DNA of 64,000 bases from an uncultured Chlorobiota bacterium (GCA_900696645.1 CAADGV010000040.1:101848-165847); one strand, 5' to 3'; counted from the stretch's first letter, positions 37,433 to 45,960 are shown. Notes: generated from the letters alone by a model not told the origin. Numbers and translations: made by a program.

Positions 37433-37470
37433 TTCAGAAAACAAACAACGGCGGGCACATTACCCGCCGT
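37433..37470 (-). terminator. Intrinsic terminator after the thioredoxin-like gene
   Basis: ACGGCGGG (37448-37455) pairs with CCCGCCGT (37463-37470); on the minus strand the stem is followed by TGTTTGTTTTC. It separates the thioredoxin-like gene from the metH pair. Confidence 0.75.
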
Positions 37471-37499
37471 TTCACTTCGTTGTTCGTGCAGGAGATGTG

Positions 37500-38522
37500 T
37501 CAGTTATTCGATATCAATTCAGGAATAGCACTTGACACAAATGTAAACGAATACAGGGAAAATGCGTCGCTCTCCGTCACAAGCCGCAGAACATGCTCGC
37601 CGTAGGCGGGATTCTTCACCAAATTGTACATCCGCGGCTCGGTAATGGCGATAACACTTTTTCCTTCAGTGTCAATCTCGATATCGTTGCCCCTGTTTTC
37701 ACCGGTAAGAAACTCACCATCCTGAGTCACAACAACTTCAATCGTGCTGTCACCTTCCGGCTTTGCCACAACATTTACCCCAAGAGCATGATAACGGAGA
37801 ATGATCTTTCCTGTCTCATGTTCATAATGACGCAAGCTGTTGCGGTCATTCATCCAAACACCTACCGCATAAATTCTGTCACCGAGATAAAAATCAGGGT
37901 CATCATAGTTCACAGCCGACTCCGGCGCGTAACCTTCCACGTTTCCGATGCTTCCCTTGAGATAGCCGGCAAACAGTTCGGGCGTTGATCGGTATAGGAC
38001 AGAGCCCGCCCTGTCTTCTTCCCGCAACGGGTCCATCAACATCGGCATTTCATCGAACACTCCCGCATCATACAACAGGGTCTGTAACACACGCTCCGTG
38101 GTTGCGTATTGCCCTTCACCCGTACTCTTGTAGCGTATGAAGCCGTGCTTGTCAATAAGATACGTCGTCGGCCAATCGCGGTTGTCATATCGTGCGGCAA
38201 TAACCGCCTCATTATCCATCACAACCGGATACGAAATTCCCGACCGCTCGATTGCCTTTTGCACGTATTCCGGATTCTTGCCGAAGGGGAATTTCGGTGT
38301 GTGCACGCCAATCACAACCAGGCCGTGTTCCCGGTAGCGCTTGTACCATTCATTGACATACGGCAACGCTCGCAAGCAACTGCCGCATGTGTAATCCCAG
38401 AACTGGATCAGCACCACCCGGCCCCTCAAAGCGGAAATGATCACCGGTTCCGAGTTGAACCAGAAATCGCCGAACACTTCATGTGCACGGGTTGTTTGTG
38501 GTTGGATTTCAGTCGCCGTCAT
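37500..38522 (-). CDS. Thioredoxin-like protein with DipZ-type C-terminal domain
   Basis: The 340-residue protein has an AhpC/TSA-like thioredoxin domain (residues about 12-155) with the redox motif CGSC at 46-49 in VVLIQFWDYTCGSCLRALP, and a cis-Pro block in DWPTTYLIDKHG. The second half (about 180-335) has beta-rich DipZ C-terminal features: GDRIYAVGVWMND, LRYHALGVNVVAKPEGDS and an EHVLRLVTES strand. No signal peptide is evident, which is unusual because DipZ-type domains normally face the periplasm. It ends in a terminator. A role in thiol-disulfide exchange is inferred. Confidence 0.82.
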   Translation of the reverse strand: MTATEIQPQTTRAHEVFGDFWFNSEPVIISALRGRVVLIQFWDYTCGSCLRALPYVNEWYKRYREHGLVVIGVHTPKFPFGKNPEYVQKAIERSGISYPVVMDNEAVIAARYDNRDWPTTYLIDKHGFIRYKSTGEGQYATTERVLQTLLYDAGVFDEMPMLMDPLREEDRAGSVLYRSTPELFAGYLKGSIGNVEGYAPESAVNYDDPDFYLGDRIYAVGVWMNDRNSLRHYEHETGKIILRYHALGVNVVAKPEGDSTIEVVVTQDGEFLTGENRGNDIEIDTEGKSVIAITEPRMYNLVKNPAYGEHVLRLVTESDAFSLYSFTFVSSAIPELISNN

Positions 38523-38616
38523 GCAAATCTCACTTGTCGTTCATCCCAGAACTCATGAAAAATATAGATAATCGGTGCTGGAATTGCAAGAAAGGGAATT
38601 CTTGCGAAACGGTGAT

Positions 38617-39408
38617 TTACCGCCTGAAACCGGCCAGATGGATTGTCGGTTGCAGTGGTATCGCTTTCTTGTCACCTTTGTAATAGATGCGCTCGAGAAA
38701 CAATCCCGAGGGAGGGGCTGTGAGCCGGGCAGGCTCATTGGAAGGAGTAATCAGAAAACGCTGTACATCTTCCACCGAAAGCTTGCCGCGGCCCACTTCG
38801 GTGGTAACGCCAACTATTCTGCGAACAAGCTTCCATACAAAATGGGAACCGACGATGCGCAGGAGAATCAGATCGCCTGCTTCTGCAATCTCAACAGACT
38901 CGATCAATACCTTTGTCGACTTCTCCTGCGGGTCGTCGTCGGTAAACGATTGCATATTCTTCATGCCGACGAATAGCCGGAGCGTTTCTTCCATCCTTCT
39001 GATATCAAGCTTGTCTTTAATCCACCAGACATACCGCTTGCCGAACGCCGTGCGGCGCCGGGAAATCTGGTAGAGATAGCTTCGCGCAACCGCGTCGTGC
39101 CGTGCGTGAAAATCGGGGCGGGCCTTCTCCACCTCAACAATGTTGATATCCGCCGGAAGTTCGTCATTCACCTTCATCCGGATGATTTCCGGACCGAGCA
39201 TCGTTTTTACATCGAGGTGAGCAACCTGCATCAGCGCATGCACGCCCGCATCCGTGCGTCCTGCGCCGTGAAATTCGAAGTCACCCGTCTTGAACACCGT
39301 CTTCATTGCCCCGATCAGATCCCCCTGAACTGTGCGCGCATTCTTCTGCACCTGCCAGCCGCTGTAGCGGGTTCCTTCGTATTCGATATAGAGTTTAAAA
39401 CGGGACAT
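38617..39408 (-). CDS. truA: tRNA pseudouridine(38-40) synthase
   Basis: The 263-residue enzyme makes pseudouridine at positions 38-40 of tRNA anticodon stems. It starts MSRFKLYIEYEGTRYSGWQ, has the catalytic Asp53 in GAGRTDAGVHA, the FHARHDAVARSYLYQI strand, and FVWKLVRRIVG near the C-terminus. Length and order are typical. Upstream (minus strand) lie a degenerate repeat copy and a GxxExxY relic before the Nudix gene. Confidence 0.96.
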   Translation of the reverse strand: MSRFKLYIEYEGTRYSGWQVQKNARTVQGDLIGAMKTVFKTGDFEFHGAGRTDAGVHALMQVAHLDVKTMLGPEIIRMKVNDELPADINIVEVEKARPDFHARHDAVARSYLYQISRRRTAFGKRYVWWIKDKLDIRRMEETLRLFVGMKNMQSFTDDDPQEKSTKVLIESVEIAEAGDLILLRIVGSHFVWKLVRRIVGVTTEVGRGKLSVEDVQRFLITPSNEPARLTAPPSGLFLERIYYKGDKKAIPLQPTIHLAGFRR

Positions 39409-39411
39409 AGT

Positions 39412-39452
39412 TCAACCACAGAGATCCCAGTGTTCACAGAGATAACTGAGAA
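39412..39452. repeat. Degenerate CACAGAG-type repeat copy A
   Basis: CAACCACAGAGATCCCAG followed by TGTTCACAGAGATAACTGAG resembles the tandem CACGAAG units found at four other gaps in this window, in a diverged CACAGAG form. It lies directly downstream of the GxxExxY relic. Confidence 0.4.
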
Positions 39453-39455
39453 AAG

Positions 39456-39569
39456 TCAAAAAGTCTCCTTGTTGATAAACCGTTTGATTCCTGATTTGAG
39501 AACGGGAACGTTGAAATTGATCAACAGCCCGACCGTAGCCTTCGATGCTTTGAGGTAGTTCAGAGCCCT
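39456..39569 (-). pseudogene. C-terminal relic of a GxxExxY (PDDEXK_3) gene
   Basis: Reading the minus strand in the frame that stops at 39456-39458 gives ...[19 protein letters not shown], then [18 protein letters not shown]. This is the conserved C-terminal end of GxxExxY proteins and closely matches the end of the copy at 45.5 kb (INFNVPLIKDGIKR). Nothing of the N-terminus remains: upstream the frame runs into the Nudix coding sequence, whose last codons overlap it. The domain belongs to the PD-(D/E)XK nuclease-like superfamily; here it is only debris. Confidence 0.7.
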
Positions 39570-39988
39570 CGGGCTACTCTGCTGTTCACCAATTCCCAAG
39601 CATCAGCGATGATCTTCTTATGATCAAATGCAAGCGGAATGTTCATCCAATCTTCTACCACCTCAACATGTGATGCATCATCTCCCGCTTTCAGCGTTGA
39701 GAGATCGGCATCGGCGAGAAATGCCACAGCCACAGTGTGTCGTTCCTCGTCACGCTTCGGATCGGAATATACTCCGATCATTTTGAGATTGTGAACGACA
39801 AGGCCGGTCTCCTCCAGCATCTCCCGTTTGCATGCTTCCTCAACAGTCTCATTCACATCGACGAAGCCGCCGGGCAAGGCATAGTGATCCTCGAATGGCT
39901 CATGTCCCCTCTTGATGAGTACCACTGCATCGTTGTCAAGAACAACGCAATCGACCGTTAGAGGTCGTGTCGGGAATGAGAGAGCCAT
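39560..39988 (-). CDS. Nudix hydrolase
   Basis: The 142-residue enzyme has the Nudix box [20 protein letters not shown] followed by ETGL, with all metal-binding glutamates. The start [20 protein letters not shown] and the later [17 protein letters not shown] resemble ADP-ribose or 8-oxo-dGTP type pyrophosphatases of the NrtR/NudF-like kind. The nucleotide substrate cannot be specified. Its 3' end overlaps a GxxExxY relic in another frame, so an insertion may have altered its last few codons. Confidence 0.88.
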   Translation of the reverse strand: MALSFPTRPLTVDCVVLDNDAVVLIKRGHEPFEDHYALPGGFVDVNETVEEACKREMLEETGLVVHNLKMIGVYSDPKRDEERHTVAVAFLADADLSTLKAGDDASHVEVVEDWMNIPLAFDHKKIIADAWELVNSRVARGL

Positions 39989-40029
39989 CTGCGTGCGTGT
40001 ACAGTAGTTTAGTGAAGATTGAAAGAGAC

Positions 40030-40058
40030 TTGTTGGAACAGCGTTGATTTCTTACATT
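40030..40058 (+). promoter_or_regulatory. Candidate promoter for the GHL10 lipoprotein gene
   Basis: TTGTTG (40030-40035), a 17-base spacer and TACATT (40053-40058) would place the transcript start near 40065. This supports translation from ATG 40113 rather than from the upstream in-frame ATG at 40044. Confidence 0.45.
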
Positions 40059-40112
40059 ATTGCCGATCCTTATCGCAACCCATTTCGATTCAATAACGAA
40101 ATCTATCTGCTC

Positions 40113-41333
40113 ATGTTCAAGAAGGCATTCGTTTTTATTGGTATCTGTATTCTTTCAGGATTCTCCTTGTTTCATTCCGGCTGTGCCGGCAGCGGCGAAC
40201 AACAACAGCAGAGGCCTGCCCCTGTTGAGCTTCGCGGCGTATGGATCACACAACACGATCGTGTTCTGGAAACCAGGGAAAGCATCGCGAACGCCATGCA
40301 ATTTCTTGCTGATCACAATTTCAACGTCGTCTTTCCGGTTGTGTGGACCAACGGCATGACGCTGTTTCCCAGCACAACAATGAACGTGTTGTTCGGCATT
40401 GAGATAGACACGCTTGCGGCGTACAAAGGCCGTGACCCGCTTGCGGAAGTAATCGAAGAAGCGCACAAGCGCAACATCGCCGTCATTCCCTGTTTCGAGG
40501 GAGGATTTTCGGCCGGCGATTCGGAAAGCGTTATCATCCGCTCGAAACCACATTGGGCTGCGCGTGACCGCGCAAATAAGATTGCCGTCAAAGACGGCGT
40601 TGCGTGGCTAAACGCATTTCTCCCCGAAGTCCAAAACTTCATGTTTGCAATCATCGGTGAAGTGGTACAGAAATACGATATCGACGGCGTGCAGGGGGGA
40701 ACACGTTTGCCCGCCCAGCCTATTGAAGCAGGTTACGATTCTGTGTTTGCCGCGGAGTACACCGAATTGCACGCGGGAACGCCCCCACCGCTCGACATAA
40801 ATGAGAAGCACTGGAAATTCTGGCGCGCAGTACGCCTCAACACATTCGCACGGCAAGTCTATTGGAAAGTGAAAGCGACCAAACCGGGGGCGGTGGTTTC
40901 ATGGTCTCCCTTCGCGTATCCGTGGTCACTTGACGAGTACTTGCAGGACTGGCGTATCTGGATCAGCAAAAGTCCCGACGGTGAATACTCGGCAGACATC
41001 ATGCATCCGAGAATCTTCCGCTACGACATCGAAAGCTACAAGCGAACGCTTGCGTCGCAGCATCGCGATTCGATTCGCATTCATAGCGAGAAGCGGTACA
41101 TGTATCCCGGCATACTATTGCAAGACAAAAGCTTCAGCATGACTGATGATTTCCTGACGGAAGGTGTCCGCTTCAACCGCTACCTTGGATACAACGGTGA
41201 GGTGTTCTACTCGTATGAGGGATTGAGAAAAGATAACGGCAGGCTTGCGAAGGTACTGAAATCAACTCACTACAGATTGCCGGCAAGACTTCCCTTTACG
41301 CCTTCAAGCCGGAAAAACATTTCAGGTCCGTAG
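40113..41333 (+). CDS. Glycoside hydrolase-like GHL10 (DUF187) lipoprotein
   Basis: Starting at ATG 40113 the protein has about 406 residues with a lipoprotein-type leader (MFKKAFVFIGICILSGFSLF, then HSGC). The rest fits the GHL10/DUF187 TIM barrel: ELRGVWITQHDRVLETRESI, then FNVVFPVVWTNGMTLF, DPLAEVIEEAHKRNI and YDIDGVQGG. The lipobox has His where Leu is usual, so lipidation is probable rather than sure. Proteins of this family act on cell-wall or other glycans in the envelope; the substrate is unknown. It is transcribed convergently with the M24 peptidase gene, whose stop is four bases away. Confidence 0.85.
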   Translation: MFKKAFVFIGICILSGFSLFHSGCAGSGEQQQQRPAPVELRGVWITQHDRVLETRESIANAMQFLADHNFNVVFPVVWTNGMTLFPSTTMNVLFGIEIDTLAAYKGRDPLAEVIEEAHKRNIAVIPCFEGGFSAGDSESVIIRSKPHWAARDRANKIAVKDGVAWLNAFLPEVQNFMFAIIGEVVQKYDIDGVQGGTRLPAQPIEAGYDSVFAAEYTELHAGTPPPLDINEKHWKFWRAVRLNTFARQVYWKVKATKPGAVVSWSPFAYPWSLDEYLQDWRIWISKSPDGEYSADIMHPRIFRYDIESYKRTLASQHRDSIRIHSEKRYMYPGILLQDKSFSMTDDFLTEGVRFNRYLGYNGEVFYSYEGLRKDNGRLAKVLKSTHYRLPARLPFTPSSRKNISGP

Positions 41334-41337
41334 CTGC

Positions 41338-42516
41338 TTATTTGACCAGCAGCAGTTCCCTCTGAGGAGTCGAGAGGAACTCGGCACCGTTTTCCTTCAC
41401 AACAACCATCTCCTCCACCGTTGCAATGCCGCGACCCGGAACGGGTAATCTTGGCTCAATCGTGAACACCATCCCCGCCTCAAGCTTCTGAAATGGTTTC
41501 TGTGCGTATTTCTCCCAAGCCGGGCCCAGCAACGCGGTGCCGTCATGCGCAAATCTCCCGACCTGATGTCCCAAGCCGTGCGGATATTCGGGGTAGCCGG
41601 ACTGAGTGATGTATCCGCGCGCTGTCTTATCTATTTCAATTCCCTCAATCCCCGGTCGCATTTGCTTTCTTGCCAACTCGATTGATGTCACAATCGTATC
41701 GAACCCTCGTTGAACTTCCGGCGGGGCTTTGTCCTCCCCTTCTTTCAAGACATAGAACGTCCGCTGTAAGTCGGAGCAATACTCATTGTACTTCAGGCCA
41801 AAATCCATGTTGAGAATATGCCCGCGTTCAATGACCCGGTCCGTTGGGCCGTAATGTGCCTCGGCTGTGTCGGGGCCGGTGAAAACGGCCGGACATGATT
41901 TCGGATCCCAGGCATACGTCACGCCGGCTTCCTTCACTTTTTGCCTCATGAACTCTGCGACCTCCTTCTCCGTCTTCCCCGGCTTGACGAATTGAGTAAC
42001 TTCTGAATAGATTCTCTCTGTAATGCGAATTGCTTCTTTGATGTTCTCGATTTCGGCCTTCGTCTTACGTTGACGGAGTGCGGAGATGATTTTTTCGGCG
42101 GAGATGAGTCTGTCCTGAAAATCAATCTCATACAGAAAATCCCTCAGCGTCAGGTACATGCCGTGCGTCAGTCCGTCGCAGATTTCACTTCCGGTCGAGT
42201 AGTTGACGGCAATCTTCTTCGGATTGATACGCTTCATGAATCCGAGGAAATGTTCCTTGATTCCCTGCACATAGCCGACTACCTCGTCGTACGCGTTTGT
42301 GTCCTCAACTCCCTGTTTGTCATACTGCCCGACAATTGCATACGCATTGGATTGCGTAAGAATGAATGCGGAATGCCACGTAACAACACCATCTATCAGA
42401 AATGGCAATGTCGGATCGCCGTTGAGCGAACTCTCGCGGACAAACGTGATCCAACAATCTACGTCGAATTCTGTGAGAATTGCTTTGGCTTGATTGACTT
42501 TTTCTTGAATCAGCAT
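41338..42516 (-). CDS. Xaa-Pro aminopeptidase-like M24 metallopeptidase
   Basis: The 392-residue protein has a creatinase-type N-terminal domain (about 1-150) and a pita-bread catalytic domain. The metal ligands are visible: two Asp in MDFGLKYNEYCSDLQRTFYV, His in GLGHQVGRFAHDG, and Glu residues in VFTIEPRLPVPGRG and VEEMV. Such enzymes release N-terminal residues before proline. With pruA and the hydroxyproline operon nearby, a role in using proline-rich peptides is plausible. No signal peptide, hence cytoplasmic. Confidence 0.9.
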   Translation of the reverse strand: MLIQEKVNQAKAILTEFDVDCWITFVRESSLNGDPTLPFLIDGVVTWHSAFILTQSNAYAIVGQYDKQGVEDTNAYDEVVGYVQGIKEHFLGFMKRINPKKIAVNYSTGSEICDGLTHGMYLTLRDFLYEIDFQDRLISAEKIISALRQRKTKAEIENIKEAIRITERIYSEVTQFVKPGKTEKEVAEFMRQKVKEAGVTYAWDPKSCPAVFTGPDTAEAHYGPTDRVIERGHILNMDFGLKYNEYCSDLQRTFYVLKEGEDKAPPEVQRGFDTIVTSIELARKQMRPGIEGIEIDKTARGYITQSGYPEYPHGLGHQVGRFAHDGTALLGPAWEKYAQKPFQKLEAGMVFTIEPRLPVPGRGIATVEEMVVVKENGAEFLSTPQRELLLVK

Positions 42517-42535
42517 ATTGAATCCTTGTTTTTTT

Positions 42536-42607
42536 CAACACAAAGACACGAAGTGACACAAAGGTTCACGAAGTGTTTTGAAGTATTTTCTTTGTGCCTT
42601 CGTGTTG
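42536..42607. repeat. CACGAAG-type inverted repeat, copy B
   Basis: The left arm CAACACAAAGACACGAAG (42536-42553) is repeated in inverse at 42590-42607 (its complement reads CAACACGAAGGCACAAAG), 15 of 18 bases matching with purine transitions only. Two further CACAAAG/CACGAAG units lie between. It fills the gap between phoH and the M24 peptidase gene. Confidence 0.7.
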
Positions 42608-42615
42608 AACTCCCT

Positions 42616-43947
42616 CTACAGTACATTACTCGCAAGTTCTGCAAGTTCCGAGCGTTCACCCTTTTCCAGATTGATGTGAGCGTAGAGCGGCTGCCCCTTC
42701 ATCTTCTCGATCAAATAGCTGAGTCCGTTGGAACGGCTGTCGAGATAAGGATGATCTATTTGATAGATATCGCCCGTAAACACCAGCTTTGTCCCCTCTC
42801 CTGCCCGCGTGATAATCGTCTTGACTTCATGCGGTGTCAGGTTTTGCGCCTCGTCGATAATGAAGAACGCCTTTGCGAGGCTTCTTCCCCTGATGTACGC
42901 CAACGGCTCAATGACAAGCTTTCGTTCCTGAACCAACTGTGTGATCTTCTTATACCTTTCATCCGATTCCGAAAACTGATGTTGAATCACGGCAAGATTA
43001 TCAAACAGCGGCTTCATGTACGGGTCGAGTTTCTGCTCGATATCGCCGGGAAGATAGCCGATATCACGGTTGCTTAACGGAATAACCGGACGCGCAACAA
43101 GAATCTGGCGATAAAACCTCCTGCACTCAAGTGAGGCGGCAAGAGCCAAGAGTGTTTTTCCCGTTCCTGCTTTTCCGGAAATGCTCACCAACTGAATATC
43201 AGGATTGAGAAGCGCCTGCAGTACGAATGTCTGTTCTGCGTTGCGCGGCGAAATGCCATAGGCGCTTAGTTTATCAACTTTCCTGATAAAATGATCGGCG
43301 GCGTAGTACATTGCCAATGCCGAGTGCTTGCCGTTGCGCATGACGAGGAATTCGTTCGCCAGCAACTTCTTCCTGAATGCAATTTCATCTTCATCAATAT
43401 GATACGGCTTCTCGTACAACCGCTGAATGATTTCACCGGGGAGATTCTCTTCAACCCTATGACCTGTGTACAGCGCATCAATATCTTTCACCTGATCGGA
43501 TTTATAATCCTGCGACATCAACCCGAGCGCCTTTGCTTTCATGCGCAGATTCACATCCTTCGTCACGAGCGTCACGGGGACTTCGGGTTTCTCTTTCGCG
43601 ATGTGATATGCGATGTTTAAAATATGATGGTCGGGTTTGTCAGGGGAGAAGTTCAATTGAAGGTCGGCGTGAAACTCCCGTTCAAGTTTCACTGAAATCT
43701 TGCCGAGCTTCGGCCCGATCTTCACACCGCCGTTGAACAGCTTGTCCTGACTCAACTCGTCGAGCGTCCGCACAAACTCGCGAGCGTGAAAATTCAGCAC
43801 TTCATTCCCCTTCTTGAACTGGTCCAGTTCCTCCAGCACGGTCACGGGAACAACGACATTGTGTTCTGCAAAGTGTGTGATGCATGAACTGTCATGCAGA
43901 ATAACGTTGGTGTCGAGCACGAAAGTCTTCTTCTGAGAACGGGCCAA
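42616..43947 (-). CDS. PhoH-family protein with N-terminal PIN domain (PhoH2 type)
   Basis: The 443-residue protein joins a PIN RNase domain (residues about 8-150, starting FVLDTNVILHD with acidic residues) to a PhoH ATPase domain. The latter has the P-loop SGKAGTGKTLLALAASLE, Walker B IIDEAQNLTPHEVKTI and the sensor VFTGDIYQID. PhoH2 proteins are sequence-specific RNA helicase/RNases. It is cytoplasmic. A terminator lies between it and the upstream dehydrogenase gene, so it is expressed separately from the hydroxyproline operon. Confidence 0.94.
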   Translation of the reverse strand: MARSQKKTFVLDTNVILHDSSCITHFAEHNVVVPVTVLEELDQFKKGNEVLNFHAREFVRTLDELSQDKLFNGGVKIGPKLGKISVKLEREFHADLQLNFSPDKPDHHILNIAYHIAKEKPEVPVTLVTKDVNLRMKAKALGLMSQDYKSDQVKDIDALYTGHRVEENLPGEIIQRLYEKPYHIDEDEIAFRKKLLANEFLVMRNGKHSALAMYYAADHFIRKVDKLSAYGISPRNAEQTFVLQALLNPDIQLVSISGKAGTGKTLLALAASLECRRFYRQILVARPVIPLSNRDIGYLPGDIEQKLDPYMKPLFDNLAVIQHQFSESDERYKKITQLVQERKLVIEPLAYIRGRSLAKAFFIIDEAQNLTPHEVKTIITRAGEGTKLVFTGDIYQIDHPYLDSRSNGLSYLIEKMKGQPLYAHINLEKGERSELAELASNVL

Positions 43948-43995
43948 TACGGTGAATCCTCCTCTTCTGTGAATTGTGCAATGAACGGAACGCGC

Positions 43996-44025
43996 AAATA
44001 AAAAAAGGCGCCGCGTTGACGCCTT
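43996..44025 (-). terminator. Intrinsic terminator of the hydroxyproline operon
   Basis: On the minus strand AGGCGTC and GGCGCCT (one G-U pair) form a stem around AACGC, followed by TTTTTTTATTT. It lies 200 bases after the dehydrogenase stop. The stretch 44026-44229 between them shows no gene or RNA family I recognise. Confidence 0.75.
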
Positions 44026-44229
44026 GGTTCAGTCAATGTTGATGGTTGACGCTGCTATGTAGTACGACATGTGAAAACTGTGCGACAGGGTTCAAATCTC
44101 CGATTGCTACGTGGTATCCGGTTCCCACCTAACGATACAGTATTCACATCAAATTGTCAACTGATTTATATGAAGTTACGGAATTATTAAGAGAATTCAG
44201 TTGAAGACTGCGAATATGCCAAACAGCGT

Positions 44230-45480
44230 TTAGGAAAACCTGTCCGGGCTTGTGAGTGACAAGTCGAATGATGGCTTCGCGTTGGTGGCAATTTCTGAAA
44301 CAAGCTTGCCCGTGATGGGTGCCAGAGAAATTCCGATCATCGCATGTCCGGTTGCTGCAATCAGATTTGAGTAAGAAGAAAATCTTCCGATGTACGGAAC
44401 GCCGTCGGGACTTACAGGCCGCAAGCCTGCCCACGGTTCCGCGCCCGCGAAATCCGATTTCTCAAATCCCCCGATGTAGTTTGGGATGGAATTGAGAATT
44501 GCATCAACGCGGCGGCGCGTGATGCTGAGATCAAGTCCGGCAATCTCCATCGTGCCTGCAAAACGGATTGTGTCACCCATCGGCGTTACAGCGACACGCG
44601 CTTCAGCGAAGATGAGTGGAATAGCGGGTTTGTTTTCTTTTCGGGGAATGGTGACGCTGTAACCTTTGCCTGCCTGAACAAGCAATCTGATTCCGAGTTT
44701 TTTCACGATGTTCGGCGACCATGAACCGCCCGCAAGAACAAACTCATCCGCCGACAAATCTCCTGCCGAAGTTGCCACTCCGACAACACGTTTGCCCTCA
44801 ATCTTGAACCCTGAAACCTCCGTGTTCTTCAATAACCTCACTCCGCCCGCTTCAAGATGCTTTGCCAACCCTTCGACAAATTTCGCCGGAGTCATGTGAC
44901 AATCGTCCGGAAAATACAGGCCGCCTTCTGCCCGCATTTCGACGTTCGGTTCAAGTCGTTGGAGGGATGGTCTGTCAAGCAGTCTCGCGTTGATCCCGAT
45001 CTCTTTCGCAAGTCCGGCTTCCTCCTCACAATCGTGGCGTCCCCTTTCGGTACGATATAAGATTAGCAACCCTTTCGGAGTCCACTCGAAGTCAAACGCC
45101 TTCATTGCAGCAAATTCTTCGTACAAATCAAGACTTGCATTGCCGAGATCGCGCAGCAGGGGCATCGCCCTTCTTACATTCTCATCTGTACATGACTTTT
45201 TGAAATTCCATACCCACGAAATGAAGTCCCGCTCAAGCCGCGGCTTGACATAGAACGGGCTGACCGGACTCAGCATCCACTTCAATCCCTGTGAGATAGT
45301 TCCGGGAGACGCAAGAGGAATGAAATGACTCGGGCAAACGTAGCCCGCATTGTGCAACGACGAGCCGTGCCCGAATTCGCCTTTGTCGATGACTGTGACG
45401 CTTGCGCCTGCTTTATTAAGATAATAAGCGGAACAGAGCCCGATTGCCCCGCCGCCGATGATGACAACGTTAGATTTCAT
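44230..45480 (-). CDS. FAD-dependent D-amino-acid dehydrogenase, likely cis-4-hydroxy-D-proline dehydrogenase (HypO-like)
   Basis: The protein starts at ATG 45480 (MKSNVVIIGGGAIGLCSAYY), giving the FAD-binding GxGxxG at the very front; nine codons of upstream open frame run into a repeat and are not used. About 416 residues, with GHGSSLHNAGYVCPSHFIPL near 50 and AGLRPVSPDGVPYIGR near the C-terminus, as in DadA-type DAO enzymes. Beside a 4-hydroxyproline epimerase, a DapA-like deaminase and an aldehyde dehydrogenase, the best reading is the dehydrogenase that oxidises cis-4-hydroxy-D-proline. A general D-amino-acid dehydrogenase is the alternative. It is the last gene of the operon. Confidence 0.82.
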   Translation of the reverse strand: MKSNVVIIGGGAIGLCSAYYLNKAGASVTVIDKGEFGHGSSLHNAGYVCPSHFIPLASPGTISQGLKWMLSPVSPFYVKPRLERDFISWVWNFKKSCTDENVRRAMPLLRDLGNASLDLYEEFAAMKAFDFEWTPKGLLILYRTERGRHDCEEEAGLAKEIGINARLLDRPSLQRLEPNVEMRAEGGLYFPDDCHMTPAKFVEGLAKHLEAGGVRLLKNTEVSGFKIEGKRVVGVATSAGDLSADEFVLAGGSWSPNIVKKLGIRLLVQAGKGYSVTIPRKENKPAIPLIFAEARVAVTPMGDTIRFAGTMEIAGLDLSITRRRVDAILNSIPNYIGGFEKSDFAGAEPWAGLRPVSPDGVPYIGRFSSYSNLIAATGHAMIGISLAPITGKLVSEIATNAKPSFDLSLTSPDRFS

Positions 45481-45495
45481 CGGTTTTGCTTTCTT

Positions 45496-45527
45496 AAAGA
45501 GAACCACGAAGACGCGAAGTCGCGAAG
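45496..45527. repeat. CACGAAG-type repeat, left arm of copy C
   Basis: AACCACGAAGACGCGAAG then TCGCGAAG directly precede the stop side of the GxxExxY pseudogene. It is the inverse of the copy at 45929-45960, so the two bracket the gene. Confidence 0.7.
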
Positions 45528-45529
45528 TT

Positions 45530-45920
45530 TCATGAGAGAATTATACGTTTGATGCCATCCTTGATCAAAGGGACATTGAAGTTGATGATGAAGCCAAGAA
45601 GCTTCTTCATCAACCGTAGATATGACAAAACCTGGGCTTCATAGAGAGGAATCGTTTTTTCAACAGCTTTGAGTTCGACTATAACCAAACTATTCACCAG
45701 CAAATCCAATCGAAGAGCAGCATCAATCTGCATCCCTTCGTACTCGATTGGAACGGCGAGCTGAGTTTCGACCTTAACCTCTCAGTCGAAGTTCATGGAA
45801 AAGGCAGATTTCGTAAACTGATTCCAACAATACGGGTCCCAGGGATTTATGCACTTTGACGACGGAATCTACAATTTCGGTCGCTATCCGTTCAGTTTCC
45901 TGATCCAAGTCCAAACTCAT
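45530..45920 (-). pseudogene. GxxExxY (PDDEXK_3) gene with a frameshift
   Basis: ATG 45920 opens MSLDLDQETERIATEIVDSV, then HKSLGPVLLESVYEICLFHE and LRLRG, where TAA (45774-45776) interrupts. In the next frame the family sequence resumes: VETQLAVPIEYEGMQIDAAL, LVIVELKAVEKTIPLYEAQ and ending at 45530. A two-base loss at GGTTAAGGTC explains the break. Normal length is about 125 residues. The motif glycine is also changed to Val (VLLESVY instead of GLLESVY), while the nuclease-like core Asp/Glu-x-Lys (VELKAVE) is kept. It is bracketed by inverted repeats. Confidence 0.8.
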
Positions 45921-45928
45921 TTCAAATA

Positions 45929-45960
45929 CCTTCGTGTCTTCGCGCCTTCGCGGTTTTCTT
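45929..45960. repeat. CACGAAG-type repeat, right arm of copy C
   Basis: The complement reads GAAAACCGCGAAGGCGCG then AAGACACGAAGG, matching the left arm at 45496-45527 with about four differences over 27 bases. The whole unit with the gene is about 465 bases. Confidence 0.7.

Noticed and set aside
42070..43077. A 335-codon open frame on the plus strand
   Set aside because: It runs antisense across the M24 peptidase, the repeat and PhoH, all of which have clear motifs on the minus strand.
44085..44115. GGTTCAAATC resembling a tRNA T-loop on the plus strand
   Set aside because: The T-stem has a mismatch, and no acceptor complement, D-arm or anticodon arm can be found upstream.
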